20,788 bases of DNA from Tepidimonas sp. UBA997 (GTDB lineage: Bacteria > Pseudomonadota > Gammaproteobacteria > Burkholderiales > Burkholderiaceae_C), in the NCBI GenBank assembly GCA_002291945.1, contig DBAZ01000056.1:17661-38448 (forward strand). The letters are read 5' to 3'. Made by a program: the position numbers and the translations under genes. This document shows, in pieces, positions 6,344 to 14,261 of this stretch. Every line of letters starts with the position of its first letter. The stretch's first letter is position 1. The notes beneath the pieces were generated by a model. It was not told where the DNA came from, made no database searches, and was given only the letters and a program-made list of their open reading frames with translations.

Positions 6344-8076
6344 AAATTGTTTTGCGCACTGTCCCGCCCCGTGCCGCGTGGACACTGGAGCAGGCGGGCA
6401 TCCACCCCTTGCTGGCCCGGCTGTACGCGGCACGCGGCATCCTGCACCCCGACGAACTCGACGACAGCCTGACCCTGCTGCAAGCCCCGCAACACATGAA
6501 GGGGGCCACCGAGGCCGGGCGCTTGCTGGCCGACGCCCTGCAACAAGGCCTGCGCATCTGCATCGTGGCCGATTACGACTGCGACGGTGCCACCGCCTGC
6601 GCCACCGGTTTGCGCGGCCTGCGCCTGCTCGGGGAAGCGCTCGGTGGCGCGAAGGTGGACTACCTCGTGCCGGACCGGGTGAGCGATGGTTACGGCCTGA
6701 CCCCCGCGATTGCAGATCGCGTCAAGGCTCGCGGCACCGACCTGCTGCTGACGGTGGACAACGGCATTGCCAGCGTCGAAGGCGTGGCCCACGCCCGCGC
6801 TCTGGGCATGCAGGTGCTGCTGACCGACCACCACCTGCCCGCCGTGCTCAACGGGCAGATCACCCTGCCCCAGGACTGCGTGATCGTCAATCCGAACCAG
6901 CCCGACTGCCCGTTTCAGAGCAAGTCGATTGCCGGGGTCGGCGTCATGTTTTACGTGTTGCTGGCCCTGCGTGCCGAACTGCGAGCCCGAGGCGTCTTTG
7001 GTGCGCAAGCGCAACCCCGCATCGACACCCTGCTGCCACTGGTCGCGCTGGGCACCGTGGCCGACGTGGTCAAGCTCGACGCACACAACCGGCGGCTGGT
7101 GGCGCAAGGGCTGCGCCGCATCCGGGCCGGGCAGATGCCCCCCGGCATGCAGGCCCTGTTCGGCGTGGCCGGGCGGCAGGCGCACAGCGCCACCAGTTTC
7201 GACCTCGGCTTTGCCCTCGGCCCCCGGCTCAATGCGGCTGGCCGACTGAGCGACATGACGCTGGGCATCGATTGCCTGAGCACCGACGATGCCAGCCGCG
7301 CCGCCGAACGGGCCCAGCAACTCGACCACATCAACCGCGAACGCCAATCGATCGAAGGCGAGATGCGCGACCAAGCCATGCAGTTGGCCGAATCGCTCTG
7401 GGATGAAGCGCAAACCCCGCCGCCCGCACTCTGCCTGTTCGACCCCGACTTCCACGAGGGCGTGATCGGCATCGTGGCGGCCCGACTCAAAGACAAGCTC
7501 TACCGCCCCACCTTTGTGTTTGCGGCCAGCCAGGCAGCGGGCAAAGGGCATGAGATCAAAGGCTCCGGGCGCTCCATACCCGGGTTTCACCTGCGCGATG
7601 CGCTGGACCTGCTGGCCAAGCGGCACCCCGGCGTGCTGCTGCGCTTTGGCGGCCATGCGGCGGCGGCGGGCTGCACCATTGCAGCAGAACACCTCGGCAC
7701 CTTCGAGGTCGCGTTTGAGCAAATCGCCCGCGAATGGTTGGACGCCCCCACACTGGAGCGCCGGCTCGAAGCCGACGGCGCACTCGACCCCCAGTACCGC
7801 CGCATCGACCTGGTGGACACGCTGCACCAGCAGGTGTGGGGGCAGGGCTTCGCCCCGCCCGTGTTTTGCGAAGAACTGGAAATCGTCTCGCAACGGCTGG
7901 TGGGCCACAAGCACATGCAGCTCAAAGTCCGGCATGGCGGCGAACTGGTCGATGGCATCTGGTTCGGCCACACCGACCCTTTGCCATCGAAAGCCCGCCT
8001 CGCCTTCCGGCTCGACGCCGATGCATGGCAAGGCCAGCGCCGGGTACGCTTTCTGGTCGAGGGCGCGGAACTGTGA
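6340..8076 (+). CDS. recJ: Single-stranded-DNA-specific exonuclease RecJ
   Basis: This 578-residue protein has the usual RecJ length. RecJ degrades single-stranded DNA 5' to 3' in RecF-pathway recombination, mismatch repair and replication restart. DHH-family motifs appear in order: VADYDCDGAT (Asp78, Asp80, Asp82), TVDNGI near 138-143, TDHH (Asp163-His165), and GTVADVV (238-244). They are followed by GPRLNAAGRL, GSGRSIPGFHLRDAL and the DHHA1 glycine motif FGGHAAAAG (436-444). The C-terminal OB-like region contains HMQLKVRHGG and IWFGH. The ATG at 6340 overlaps the upstream stop (ATGA), and the protein begins MKIVLRTVPPRAAW, a typical start. The recJ stop in turn overlaps the rluA GTG by 4 nt. 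All expected metal ligands are intact. Confidence 0.95.
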   Translation: MKIVLRTVPPRAAWTLEQAGIHPLLARLYAARGILHPDELDDSLTLLQAPQHMKGATEAGRLLADALQQGLRICIVADYDCDGATACATGLRGLRLLGEALGGAKVDYLVPDRVSDGYGLTPAIADRVKARGTDLLLTVDNGIASVEGVAHARALGMQVLLTDHHLPAVLNGQITLPQDCVIVNPNQPDCPFQSKSIAGVGVMFYVLLALRAELRARGVFGAQAQPRIDTLLPLVALGTVADVVKLDAHNRRLVAQGLRRIRAGQMPPGMQALFGVAGRQAHSATSFDLGFALGPRLNAAGRLSDMTLGIDCLSTDDASRAAERAQQLDHINRERQSIEGEMRDQAMQLAESLWDEAQTPPPALCLFDPDFHEGVIGIVAARLKDKLYRPTFVFAASQAAGKGHEIKGSGRSIPGFHLRDALDLLAKRHPGVLLRFGGHAAAAGCTIAAEHLGTFEVAFEQIAREWLDAPTLERRLEADGALDPQYRRIDLVDTLHQQVWGQGFAPPVFCEELEIVSQRLVGHKHMQLKVRHGGELVDGIWFGHTDPLPSKARLAFRLDADAWQGQRRVRFLVEGAEL

Positions 8077-8723
8077 CGTTGACGCTCGTCTATGCCGACG
8101 ACGCCCTGCTGGTGTTCGACAAACCGGCTGGTTTGCTGTCGGTACCGGGGCGCGGCCCCGAACACGCCGACTGCCTGAGCGCCCGCGCCCAGGCCGCGTA
8201 TCCGGATGCACGGGTGGTGCATCGCCTGGACATGGCAACGTCCGGCCTGCTGGTGATGGCACGCGGTGCTGACGCGCAGCGTGCACTGAGCCGCCAGTTT
8301 GCCCAGCGCGAGGTGCACAAACGCTATGTCGCCATCGTCGCGGGCCAACCCGACTGCGCCGCAGCCGACCCTGAGGGCTGGTGTGACGTCCGGCTGCCCC
8401 TGATCGTGGACTGGCCCAACCGCCCCCGCAGCAAGGTGGATCACGCCATCGGCAAGCCCAGCCACACCCGCTGGCGCTTGCACCCTTCACCTTCCAAACA
8501 TGCAAACGCGACCCGCTTGCTGCTCATGCCCGTGACCGGGCGTTCGCACCAGCTCCGGGTTCATCTGATGGCCATCGGCCACCCAATCGTGGGCGATGCA
8601 CTGTACGCCACACCGGAACCGATGAGCCAGTCTCCTCGCCTGCTCCTGCATGCAGAACACCTGACCCTGAAGCACCCGGTTAGCGGTGCGCTCCTGGCAT
8701 GGAACGCACCGGCCCCGTTTTGA
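8073..8723 (+). CDS. rluA: Dual-specificity 23S rRNA/tRNA pseudouridine synthase RluA
   Basis: This 216-residue protein is close in length to E. coli RluA (219), which makes pseudouridine at 23S rRNA position 746 and tRNA position 32. The catalytic motif VVHRLDMATSGLLVMAR is present with Asp53. DWPNRPRSKVDHAIGKP and ITGRSHQLRVHLMAIGHPI-like text (PVTGRSHQLRVHLMAIGHP) follow the E. coli RluA pattern more closely than RluC or RluD, and there is no N-terminal S4 domain. The start is a GTG at 8073 inside the recJ stop (GTGA); a TTG two codons later is the only close alternative, and no ATG is available before the conserved VYADDALLVFDKPAG. This is the third gene of the rpfE-recJ-rluA set joined by 4-nt overlaps. 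Confidence 0.93.
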   Translation: MTLTLVYADDALLVFDKPAGLLSVPGRGPEHADCLSARAQAAYPDARVVHRLDMATSGLLVMARGADAQRALSRQFAQREVHKRYVAIVAGQPDCAAADPEGWCDVRLPLIVDWPNRPRSKVDHAIGKPSHTRWRLHPSPSKHANATRLLLMPVTGRSHQLRVHLMAIGHPIVGDALYATPEPMSQSPRLLLHAEHLTLKHPVSGALLAWNAPAPF

Positions 8724-8799
8724 TCGGGTGAACCAGTAGGGTGTCCGTGGGGCCCAGTTGAGTTACAGTGAAGGCTATTTCAAAACTATCAAAAATTTT

Positions 8800-9927
8800 A
8801 TGGAACTGATCCTGGCCGGCGTGGCACTACTGGGAGTGATCGCCTGGTTGGTGATCAAATGGCTAGCTCGATCGGAAGTCAAGCCTCCGATCAAGCGGGT
8901 TTCGGCTGCCATCGACCTTCCGACACCTGCACCCACCGCTCCACCCCCTTCGGCATCCGTCGTCGAACTGCCTGAACCCCAAATTCCCCCAGCCCTGGCA
9001 AGTTTCGTGCGGCAGGATGCGTCTGCCTTGCCCGAGGAACAGCGGCAGGCACTGCTCAATCGCCTTCAGACCATTCCTCATCCGCCCCGCGTTTTGCAAC
9101 AGCTCACGTCCCCCGGCACCTTGCAAAAAGCAAGCTCAGCCGAAATCGCTGAACTGGTGATGAGTGAACCGGCCTTGGCCGCCAAGGTGCTGGCCACCGT
9201 GAACGCCCCGTTGTACGGACTTCACAAACCCGTGGCTCACCTTGGGCAGGGGATCACCTTTCTGGGGCTGAACTCGGTGCGATCCATCTGTATGCAACAC
9301 ATGCTCAAAGCGTCGTTTGCCAACGCATCACCGGCCTTAGGCCAAGGTTTCGAGCATTACTGGCAAGCCAGCGCAATTGGCAGCGAACTCTGCGCCAAGC
9401 TGGCATCCAAACTGGGCATACCAGAAGGTGGCGTCATGGTCACTCAGGTGGTGCTCTCCTTTCTGGGGCCGATGGCAGCGTTGACGCTGATGCCTCAGGA
9501 TCGCGCCCGTTGCCTGCATACTGCCTCACTTTGGGAGCGCACCCAGACAGAACAGGACGCACTGGGCATTTCGGGCTCCACCCTGGGCCAATGGTTGATG
9601 ACGTCCTGGGGTCTTCCGAGCCCGATCGTCCAACAGGTCGCCCGCATGGATGCCTGCCTGGAACAACCCTTTGAGGCTGCTCGCGCCGAGTCCACCGCCA
9701 CAGCACTGAGCTACTGGTGTGCGCGGGTGGGCGAACAATTGGCCACGGGTGGCCCTGAGCGCTGGGCAGCATTTCAGTGGGAGGACGATGACACCCTGGA
9801 CACCGCACTGGTGCGACCCTACCTGAAAGCGGTTCTGGGTGACCGACTCACCACCACCCTGCAAGACCCCGCAGTGGTCCAGAGCATGACCACGCTGATG
9901 ACAGGCAAACCGCAGGCCACCACCTGA
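8800..9927 (+). CDS. Membrane-anchored HDOD domain protein
   Basis: This protein has 375 residues. One membrane segment at the N-terminus (residues 2-22, LILAGVALLGVIAWLVIKWL) is followed by a Pro-rich linker (28-70) and then an HDOD domain. The domain shows LLNRLQTIPHPPRVLQQL, SSAEIAELVMSEPALAAKVLATVNAPLYG and GQGITFLGLNSVRSI, the usual landmarks. HDOD domains resemble HD hydrolases but lack the metal-binding His-Asp set and act in signalling; no GGDEF, EAL or receiver domain is fused here, so the partner is unknown. The ATG at 8800 lies in an AT-rich stretch with no Shine-Dalgarno sequence. A TTG at 8758 in the same frame would add 14 residues (MSYSEGYFKTIKNF) and is the alternative start. 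The gene has its own spacer after rluA and ends 22 nt before the convergent scoB stop. Confidence 0.8.
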   Translation: MELILAGVALLGVIAWLVIKWLARSEVKPPIKRVSAAIDLPTPAPTAPPPSASVVELPEPQIPPALASFVRQDASALPEEQRQALLNRLQTIPHPPRVLQQLTSPGTLQKASSAEIAELVMSEPALAAKVLATVNAPLYGLHKPVAHLGQGITFLGLNSVRSICMQHMLKASFANASPALGQGFEHYWQASAIGSELCAKLASKLGIPEGGVMVTQVVLSFLGPMAALTLMPQDRARCLHTASLWERTQTEQDALGISGSTLGQWLMTSWGLPSPIVQQVARMDACLEQPFEAARAESTATALSYWCARVGEQLATGGPERWAAFQWEDDDTLDTALVRPYLKAVLGDRLTTTLQDPAVVQSMTTLMTGKPQATT

Positions 9928-9949
9928 GAGTCCTGCCACCCTGCCGACA

Positions 9950-10588
9950 TCAGAGCAACGGCACGCCCGTCTTGCTCTGAATGTCCGTGCGCGTCACGCC
10001 GTCAGCGAGTTCGACCAGTTTCAGGCCTGCGGGGGTCACGTCCATCACGCCCAGATCGGTAATGATGCGGTCAACCACCCCCTTGCCGGTCAGCGGCAGG
10101 GTGCATGCGGGCAGGATTTTCAGGTCGGTGCTGCCGTCCTTCTTCTTGGCGACGTGCTCCATCAGCACCACCACACGCGGCACGCCCGCCACCAGATCCA
10201 TGGCACCGCCCATGCCCTTGACCATCTTGCCGGGAATCATCCAGTTGGCCAGATCGCCCTGATGCGTGACTTGCATGGCACCCAGAATCGACAGGTTGAT
10301 CTTGCCGCCGCGGATCATTGCAAAGGACTGGTCAGAGCCGAAAATCGACGAGCCCTTGATGGTGGTCACCGTCTGCTTGCCCGCGTTGATGAGGTCGGCA
10401 TCCACCTCGTCCTCGTAGGGGAAGGGGCCGATGCCCAGCATGCCGTTTTCGCTCTGCAGCCACACTTCCATATGGTCGGGCACGTGGTTGGCCACCAGCG
10501 TCGGGATGCCGATGCCGAGGTTGACGTAAAAGCCGTCCTGCAGTTCTTGGGCCGCACGCGCGGCCATCTGGTCTTGGGTCCAAGGCAT
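9950..10588 (-). CDS. scoB: 3-oxoacid CoA-transferase subunit B
   Basis: This 212-residue protein is the subunit carrying the catalytic glutamate of a two-subunit succinyl-CoA:3-oxoacid CoA-transferase, which swaps CoA between succinyl-CoA and acetoacetate or a similar 3-oxoacid. The motif SENGMLG contains the expected glutamate at position 47. The N-terminal GFYVNLGIGIPTLVANHVP and GGKINLSILGAMQV, and MVKGMGGAMDLVAG in the middle, are family landmarks. It starts 14 nt after the scoA stop and is co-transcribed with it. It could act in ketone-body or polyhydroxybutyrate turnover or in aromatic degradation; the SCOT-like partner subunit favours acetoacetate over 3-oxoadipate. Confidence 0.9.
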   Translation of the reverse strand: MPWTQDQMAARAAQELQDGFYVNLGIGIPTLVANHVPDHMEVWLQSENGMLGIGPFPYEDEVDADLINAGKQTVTTIKGSSIFGSDQSFAMIRGGKINLSILGAMQVTHQGDLANWMIPGKMVKGMGGAMDLVAGVPRVVVLMEHVAKKKDGSTDLKILPACTLPLTGKGVVDRIITDLGVMDVTPAGLKLVELADGVTRTDIQSKTGVPLL

Positions 10589-10602
10589 GAATGTTCTCCG
10601 TA

Positions 10603-11307
10603 TCAGACTTTGCGGTCGCGGGTGGTGCGCTTTTCGATGCGCTTTTCGGGCGTGGGGTTGACCACGATGCGGTGCACATAAATGCCGGGCAGGTGTACGT
10701 CGTCAGGAGCGATTTCGCCGCTGGCCACCACGCGCTCGACTTCCACGATGCAGACTTTGCCGGCCATGGCAGCGGCGGGGTTGAAGTTGCGCGCCGTCAG
10801 ATTGAAGCGCAGGTTGCCGGATCGGTCGGCCACATCGGCCTTGATCAGCGCCACGTCGGGCAACAGGGCGTGCTCCATGACGTAGGTCTCGCCGTTGAAC
10901 TCGCGCAGTTCCTTGCCTTCGGCCACCAGCGTGCCGACGCCCGTCTTGGTGAAGAAGGCCGGGATGCCAGCGCCGCCCGCGCGCAGCTTTTCGGCCAGTG
11001 TGCCCTGAGGCGTGAATTCCAGTTCCAGTTCGCCCGCTAGGTACTGGCGTTCGAACTCCTTGTTCTCACCCACGTAGGACGAGATCATTTTCTTGATCTG
11101 CCGGGTTTCCAGCAATTTGCCCAGACCGAAGCCATCCACACCGGCATTGTTGGAAATGGCCGTCAGGTTCTTGACGCCGCTGTCGCGCAGCGCGTCGATC
11201 AGGGCCTCGGGGATGCCACACAGGCCGAAGCCACCCACGGCCAGCAGTTGCCCGTCGGCCACCACACCCTTGAGGGCTTCGGCCGCGCTGGGGTACACCT
11301 TGTTCAT
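10603..11307 (-). CDS. scoA: 3-oxoacid CoA-transferase subunit A
   Basis: This 234-residue protein is the CoA-binding subunit of the transferase. The glycine-rich motif GGFGLCGIPE (25-34) begins the family signature. LKKLL-type text LGKLLETRQIKKMISSYVGENKEFERQYL and LRAGGAGIPAFFTKTGVGT match ScoA/SCOT rather than PcaI, whose corresponding loops differ. A Shine-Dalgarno GGAG lies about 10 nt before the ATG at 11307. The C-terminal NPTPEKRIEKRTTRDRKV is longer and more basic than in many homologues. The gene is first in a two-gene unit with scoB. Its promoter must lie in the roughly 420-bp spacer upstream. Confidence 0.9.
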   Translation of the reverse strand: MNKVYPSAAEALKGVVADGQLLAVGGFGLCGIPEALIDALRDSGVKNLTAISNNAGVDGFGLGKLLETRQIKKMISSYVGENKEFERQYLAGELELEFTPQGTLAEKLRAGGAGIPAFFTKTGVGTLVAEGKELREFNGETYVMEHALLPDVALIKADVADRSGNLRFNLTARNFNPAAAMAGKVCIVEVERVVASGEIAPDDVHLPGIYVHRIVVNPTPEKRIEKRTTRDRKV

Positions 11308-11730
11308 GCTTGAACGCTCCTATCCAATGATGAATGAAACCCGTACGATACTACGTCTTGGCGCAGGTACGCCCGCCTCAAGGCCTGTCGCCAGCCTAAA
11401 ACCCATGCCCGCAACCCCCATGCTGGCGAGAACCGACCCGGCGACCGACGACCGCCAGGCCTGTGTCCCACACGGTGGATATCGCCCGCCGCCTGATCCA
11501 CTTTCCGGTGAAACCGCTCAGAGAGTTATAGTCCATGAATACTTTCTGGGAGTACAACCATGCACTTGGAAATGGGCGCGATGGCTCAGGCCGCCAGACA
11601 GGGGGCTGAGCCGATTGGCCGATCACGGTTTTTTAATGCCTTGGCGGGACTGGGGTGCCTTGCTCTGTGAGGGCAGAGCGAGCCCCGCGTAAGCCAAGCT
11701 AGGCCTGGCATCGATCACGCGGGGGAAGCC
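11308..11730. other. 420-bp spacer between scoA and pcaC with hairpins and micro-ORFs
   Basis: No recognisable gene lies here. Reading along the plus strand there is a -10-like TATAGT at 11527-11532, then two short frames: 11535-11609 (24 codons, MNTFWEYNHALGNG...) and 11560-11670 (36 codons, MHLEMGAMAQAARQG..., with GGGAG 7 nt before its ATG). An inverted repeat GGCTCAG/CTGAGCC (11583-11589 and 11606-11612) is followed 16 nt later by T6 (11629-11634). A second hairpin at 11652-11686 has a 9-bp stem CTTGCTCTG/CAGAGCGAG extended by GGGG/CCCC; it has no T-run and may end pcaC transcription on the minus strand. The scoA promoter should lie in the left part. A small RNA, a degraded gene or only regulatory DNA are all possible. 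Confidence 0.4.
11652..11686. terminator. Strong hairpin downstream of pcaC
   Basis: CTTGCTCTG (11659-11667) pairs with CAGAGCGAG (11674-11682) around a 6-nt loop, with one G-T pair. GGGG (11652-11655) and CCCC (11683-11686) extend the stem past a 3-nt bulge. It lies 45 nt beyond the pcaC stop on the minus strand. No U-tract follows in either direction, so it is a candidate 3'-end structure and not a classical intrinsic terminator. Confidence 0.35.
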
Positions 11731-12117
11731 TCACACTTTCGGCCCATCCACCACTTCAGCCGCAGCACGGAACGCCTCGACGGCCGTGGGCAAGCCGCAG
11801 TAAATGCTGGCATGCAACAGCACCTCCTGGATCTCCTGCGGCGTCGCGCCGTTATGCAGCGCCCCGCGCACATGCCCTTTGAGCTCGTTCTGCTTGCCCA
11901 TGGCCGTCAGCATGGCCACCGTGATCAGGCTGCGGGTCTTCAGGTCCAGCCCCGAGCGCTGCCAGACATCGCCCCAGGCGTTGCGGGTGATGTACTGCTG
12001 CAGGGGCTCGGTGAACGGCGTCAGGTCGGAAAAGGCGCGCTCCACAAACGCCTCGCCCATCACGCGTTTGCGCATGGCCAGGCCCTGTTCAAAATCCTTG
12101 GTGGTTTCAGTGCTCAT
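11731..12117 (-). CDS. pcaC: 4-carboxymuconolactone decarboxylase family protein (PcaC-like)
   Basis: This 128-residue protein has the length of PcaC, which decarboxylates 4-carboxymuconolactone to 3-oxoadipate enol-lactone in protocatechuate degradation. The sequence follows PcaC in order: GLAMRKRVMGEAFVERAF, YITRNAWGDVWQRSGLD, KTRSLITVAMLTAMGK, ELKGHVRGALHNGAT and LLHASIYCGLPTAVEAF. The CxxC of the AhpD branch is absent, so it is not a peroxidase-type member. I chose the ATG at 12117 because the upstream extension overlaps dinB and is not conserved-looking. No other pca gene is in the window, and the nearby scoAB looks like SCOT, so participation in the beta-ketoadipate pathway is inferred from the protein alone. 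It is transcribed divergently from dinB with a 49-bp gap. Confidence 0.8.
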   Translation of the reverse strand: MSTETTKDFEQGLAMRKRVMGEAFVERAFSDLTPFTEPLQQYITRNAWGDVWQRSGLDLKTRSLITVAMLTAMGKQNELKGHVRGALHNGATPQEIQEVLLHASIYCGLPTAVEAFRAAAEVVDGPKV

Positions 12118-12166
12118 GGGTTGTCCCCGATCGGTTGCAAAATGGCAAGCATAGCTGCTGCCACTC

Positions 12167-13408
12167 TTGCCCTTGACCTCCCCCCAACGCCGCATTGCCC
12201 ACCTTGACATGGATGCCTTCTTTGCGTCCGTCGAACTGCTGCGTTACCCGCAACTGAAGGGCTTGCCCATGGTCATTGGCGGTGGCCGCCGCCGCGAAGA
12301 GGCCATGCTGGAGCGGCTGCGCATTACGTACCCGGACCAGAATTGGGGCCCAGCGAACCTGCCCCAGATTCCGGTGGACTTTTTCCCGCGCCTGAAAGAT
12401 TACGCTGGCCGAGGCGTAGCCACCACCGCCACCTATGCCGCCCGCCGGTTCGGTGTCGGCTCCGCCATGGGGCTGATGAAAGCGGCGCAACTCTGCCCCG
12501 AGGCGATCCTGTTGCCAGTCGATTTCGACGAAGTCAAACGGCTGTCGCGCCGTTTCAAGGAGGTGATCGCCGAGATTGCCCCGACGATGGAAGACCGGGG
12601 AGTGGACGAGGTCTATATCGACTTGACCGAGGTCGCGGGCGGACCGCGCGAGGGTGGTCGGGTGCTGGCTCGACTGATCCAGAAAAACATTTTTCAAGCC
12701 ACCGGCCTGACCTGCTCCATCGGCGTGGCACCCAACAAACTGCTGGCCAAGATGGCCAGTGAGTTCCAGAAACCCAATGGCATCAGCATCGTGCAAATCG
12801 GCGATCTGCCATCGCTGTTCTGGCCCCTGCCCTGCCGCAAGATCAACGGCATCGGCCCCCAAACCGAGCACAAGCTGGCAGCGATGGGCGTACAGACCAT
12901 GGGCCAGCTCGCGGCACAGCCGCTGGACGTGCTGATCGACACCTTCGGGCAAAGCCATGGAGCATGGCTGCACAATGCCGCGTGGGGGCGGGACGACCGC
13001 CCGGTAGAAACGCACACCGAACCGGTCAGCATGAGCCGCGAAACCACCTTCGAGCGCAACCTGCACCCGGTGCGCGATCGAGCCGCCTTGAGCCTGTTGT
13101 TTGCCCGTCTGGCCGACCAGGTGGCCGCCGACTTGCAACGCAAAGGATACTGGGGGCGCACCGTGGCCGTCAAGCTGCGCTTTGACGACTTTCGCATCGT
13201 GACCCGCCACCACAGCCTGCCCGAACCGGTCGATCAGGGTGCAGCCATTTTGCGGGCGGCGCGGCAAGCGTTGAAGCGTGCGCCGCTGGATCGGCCCTTG
13301 CGCCTGCTCGGTGTGCGGGTGGATAGCCTGCAGCGCAAAGTCCCAGCACAGGGCACCCCCAGACCGGCCGCGCCCCAGGCGGCGCAGGTGCAGCCCAGCC
13401 TGTTCTGA
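12167..13408 (+). CDS. dinB: DNA polymerase IV (Y-family, DinB)
   Basis: This protein has 413 residues counted from the TTG at 12167. Y-family polymerases copy past damaged template bases at low fidelity. Palm residues are present: Asp14 in HLDMDAFFASVE, and Asp147-Glu148 in GVDEVYIDLTE. SIGVAPNKLLAKMASEFQKPNG and KINGIGPQTEHKL (the helix-hairpin-helix thumb) follow, then the little-finger domain and a C-terminal QPSLF clamp-binding motif. Compared with E. coli DinB (351 residues), an extra block of about 39 residues (roughly 43-81) sits between VIGGGRRR and GVATTATYAARRFG; I recall similar inserts in other Burkholderiales. No ATG is available: after an in-frame stop at 12152-12154 only CTG and TTG codons precede the conserved start, which suggests weak translation. 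No LexA box is evident in the 49-bp divergent gap. Confidence 0.92.
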   Translation: MPLTSPQRRIAHLDMDAFFASVELLRYPQLKGLPMVIGGGRRREEAMLERLRITYPDQNWGPANLPQIPVDFFPRLKDYAGRGVATTATYAARRFGVGSAMGLMKAAQLCPEAILLPVDFDEVKRLSRRFKEVIAEIAPTMEDRGVDEVYIDLTEVAGGPREGGRVLARLIQKNIFQATGLTCSIGVAPNKLLAKMASEFQKPNGISIVQIGDLPSLFWPLPCRKINGIGPQTEHKLAAMGVQTMGQLAAQPLDVLIDTFGQSHGAWLHNAAWGRDDRPVETHTEPVSMSRETTFERNLHPVRDRAALSLLFARLADQVAADLQRKGYWGRTVAVKLRFDDFRIVTRHHSLPEPVDQGAAILRAARQALKRAPLDRPLRLLGVRVDSLQRKVPAQGTPRPAAPQAAQVQPSLF

Positions 13409-13409
13409 G

Positions 13410-14261
13410 TCACTGCCGCGCCAGCCGCCCGTTGGCCGGAAGCGGCTGGGGGTGGCTGGTGCGCCAGGGGTTGATGTCTATGCCGCCTCGGCGGCTGTAG
13501 CGGGCCAGCACGCTCAGCTTGGTCGGGCGGCAACGGGCCATGAGGTCGGTGAAGATGCGCTCCACGCACTGCTCGTGGAATTCGTTGTGCTGACGAAAAC
13601 TCACCAGATAGCGCAACAGGCCCGCTTGGTCGATGGGTGCGCCGGTGTAAGCAATGCGCACACTGGCCCAGTCGGGCTGGCCTGTGACCAGGCAATTGCT
13701 TTTGAGCAGGTCGCTCAGCAACACCTCCTGCACCAGCGGCATGGCATGGTCGGCCTGCAGCAGCTCCGGCGCTGGCTGGCGTTCGGTGCATTCCACATCC
13801 AGCCGATCCAGGCTCAGCCCGTCCCAGGTGTGTACCTGCTCGCTCGCCCATTCAGGCGGCAGCAGCAAGCGCACCCCCGGTGCGCCGGTCTGATCCGAGC
13901 CGCGCCAGAGCGCTGCGCTCAAATCGCGCCGAAGGCATTGCTTGAGCGCGTCGGCCGACTCGAACACCTGCTGATTGAAGCTGTTGAGGTAGAGCTTGAA
14001 CGACTTGCTCTCGACGATGTTGGGCGACTCGCATGGCACCGTGATGTGGGCCATCGCCACCTGCGGCTTGCCGCGCGGGTTGAGCCAACTGAGTTCAAAC
14101 GCGGTCCAGAGATCGGCCCCCATGAAGGGCAGCGTGCCACCGATTCCGATCTCGGCCCGCTTGGCAGCGCGCGCAATGGGAAACAGCAAGGACGGGTCGT
14201 AACGCTCGGCATAGGCCGAGACCCGCCCGAGCGGGCTTTGGTCAGCAGTGTTCAATGGCAT
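13410..14261 (-). CDS. queF: NADPH-dependent 7-cyano-7-deazaguanine reductase QueF (long form)
   Basis: This 283-residue protein reduces preQ0 to preQ1 in queuosine biosynthesis for tRNA wobble position 34. It is the long two-domain form, similar to E. coli QueF (282). The QueF motif ESKSFKLYLNSFNQ is in the N-terminal half. The catalytic cysteine is in KSNCLVTGQPDW (Cys190) and the proton-relay Asp197 follows, the same numbers as in E. coli. A further cysteine in VPCESPN replaces the Ala often found there and is probably neutral. The ATG at 14261 overlaps the end of the upstream oxygenase gene by 10 nt. No other queuosine gene is in the window. The stop is 1 nt from the convergent dinB stop. 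Confidence 0.94.
   Translation of the reverse strand: MPLNTADQSPLGRVSAYAERYDPSLLFPIARAAKRAEIGIGGTLPFMGADLWTAFELSWLNPRGKPQVAMAHITVPCESPNIVESKSFKLYLNSFNQQVFESADALKQCLRRDLSAALWRGSDQTGAPGVRLLLPPEWASEQVHTWDGLSLDRLDVECTERQPAPELLQADHAMPLVQEVLLSDLLKSNCLVTGQPDWASVRIAYTGAPIDQAGLLRYLVSFRQHNEFHEQCVERIFTDLMARCRPTKLSVLARYSRRGGIDINPWRTSHPQPLPANGRLARQ

Noticed and set aside
6067..8505. Very long open frame on the minus strand opposite the rpfE-recJ-rluA genes
   Set aside because: It lies antisense to three clearly recognised genes, has no family likeness, and is the usual shadow of high-GC codon use.
10603..11307. Calling the CoA-transferase pair PcaIJ (3-oxoadipate) because pcaC is nearby
   Set aside because: The loops of subunit A (GGFGLCGIPE, ISSYVGENKEFERQYL, GGAGIPAFFT) follow ScoA/SCOT and not PcaI, and a 420-bp spacer separates the pair from pcaC.
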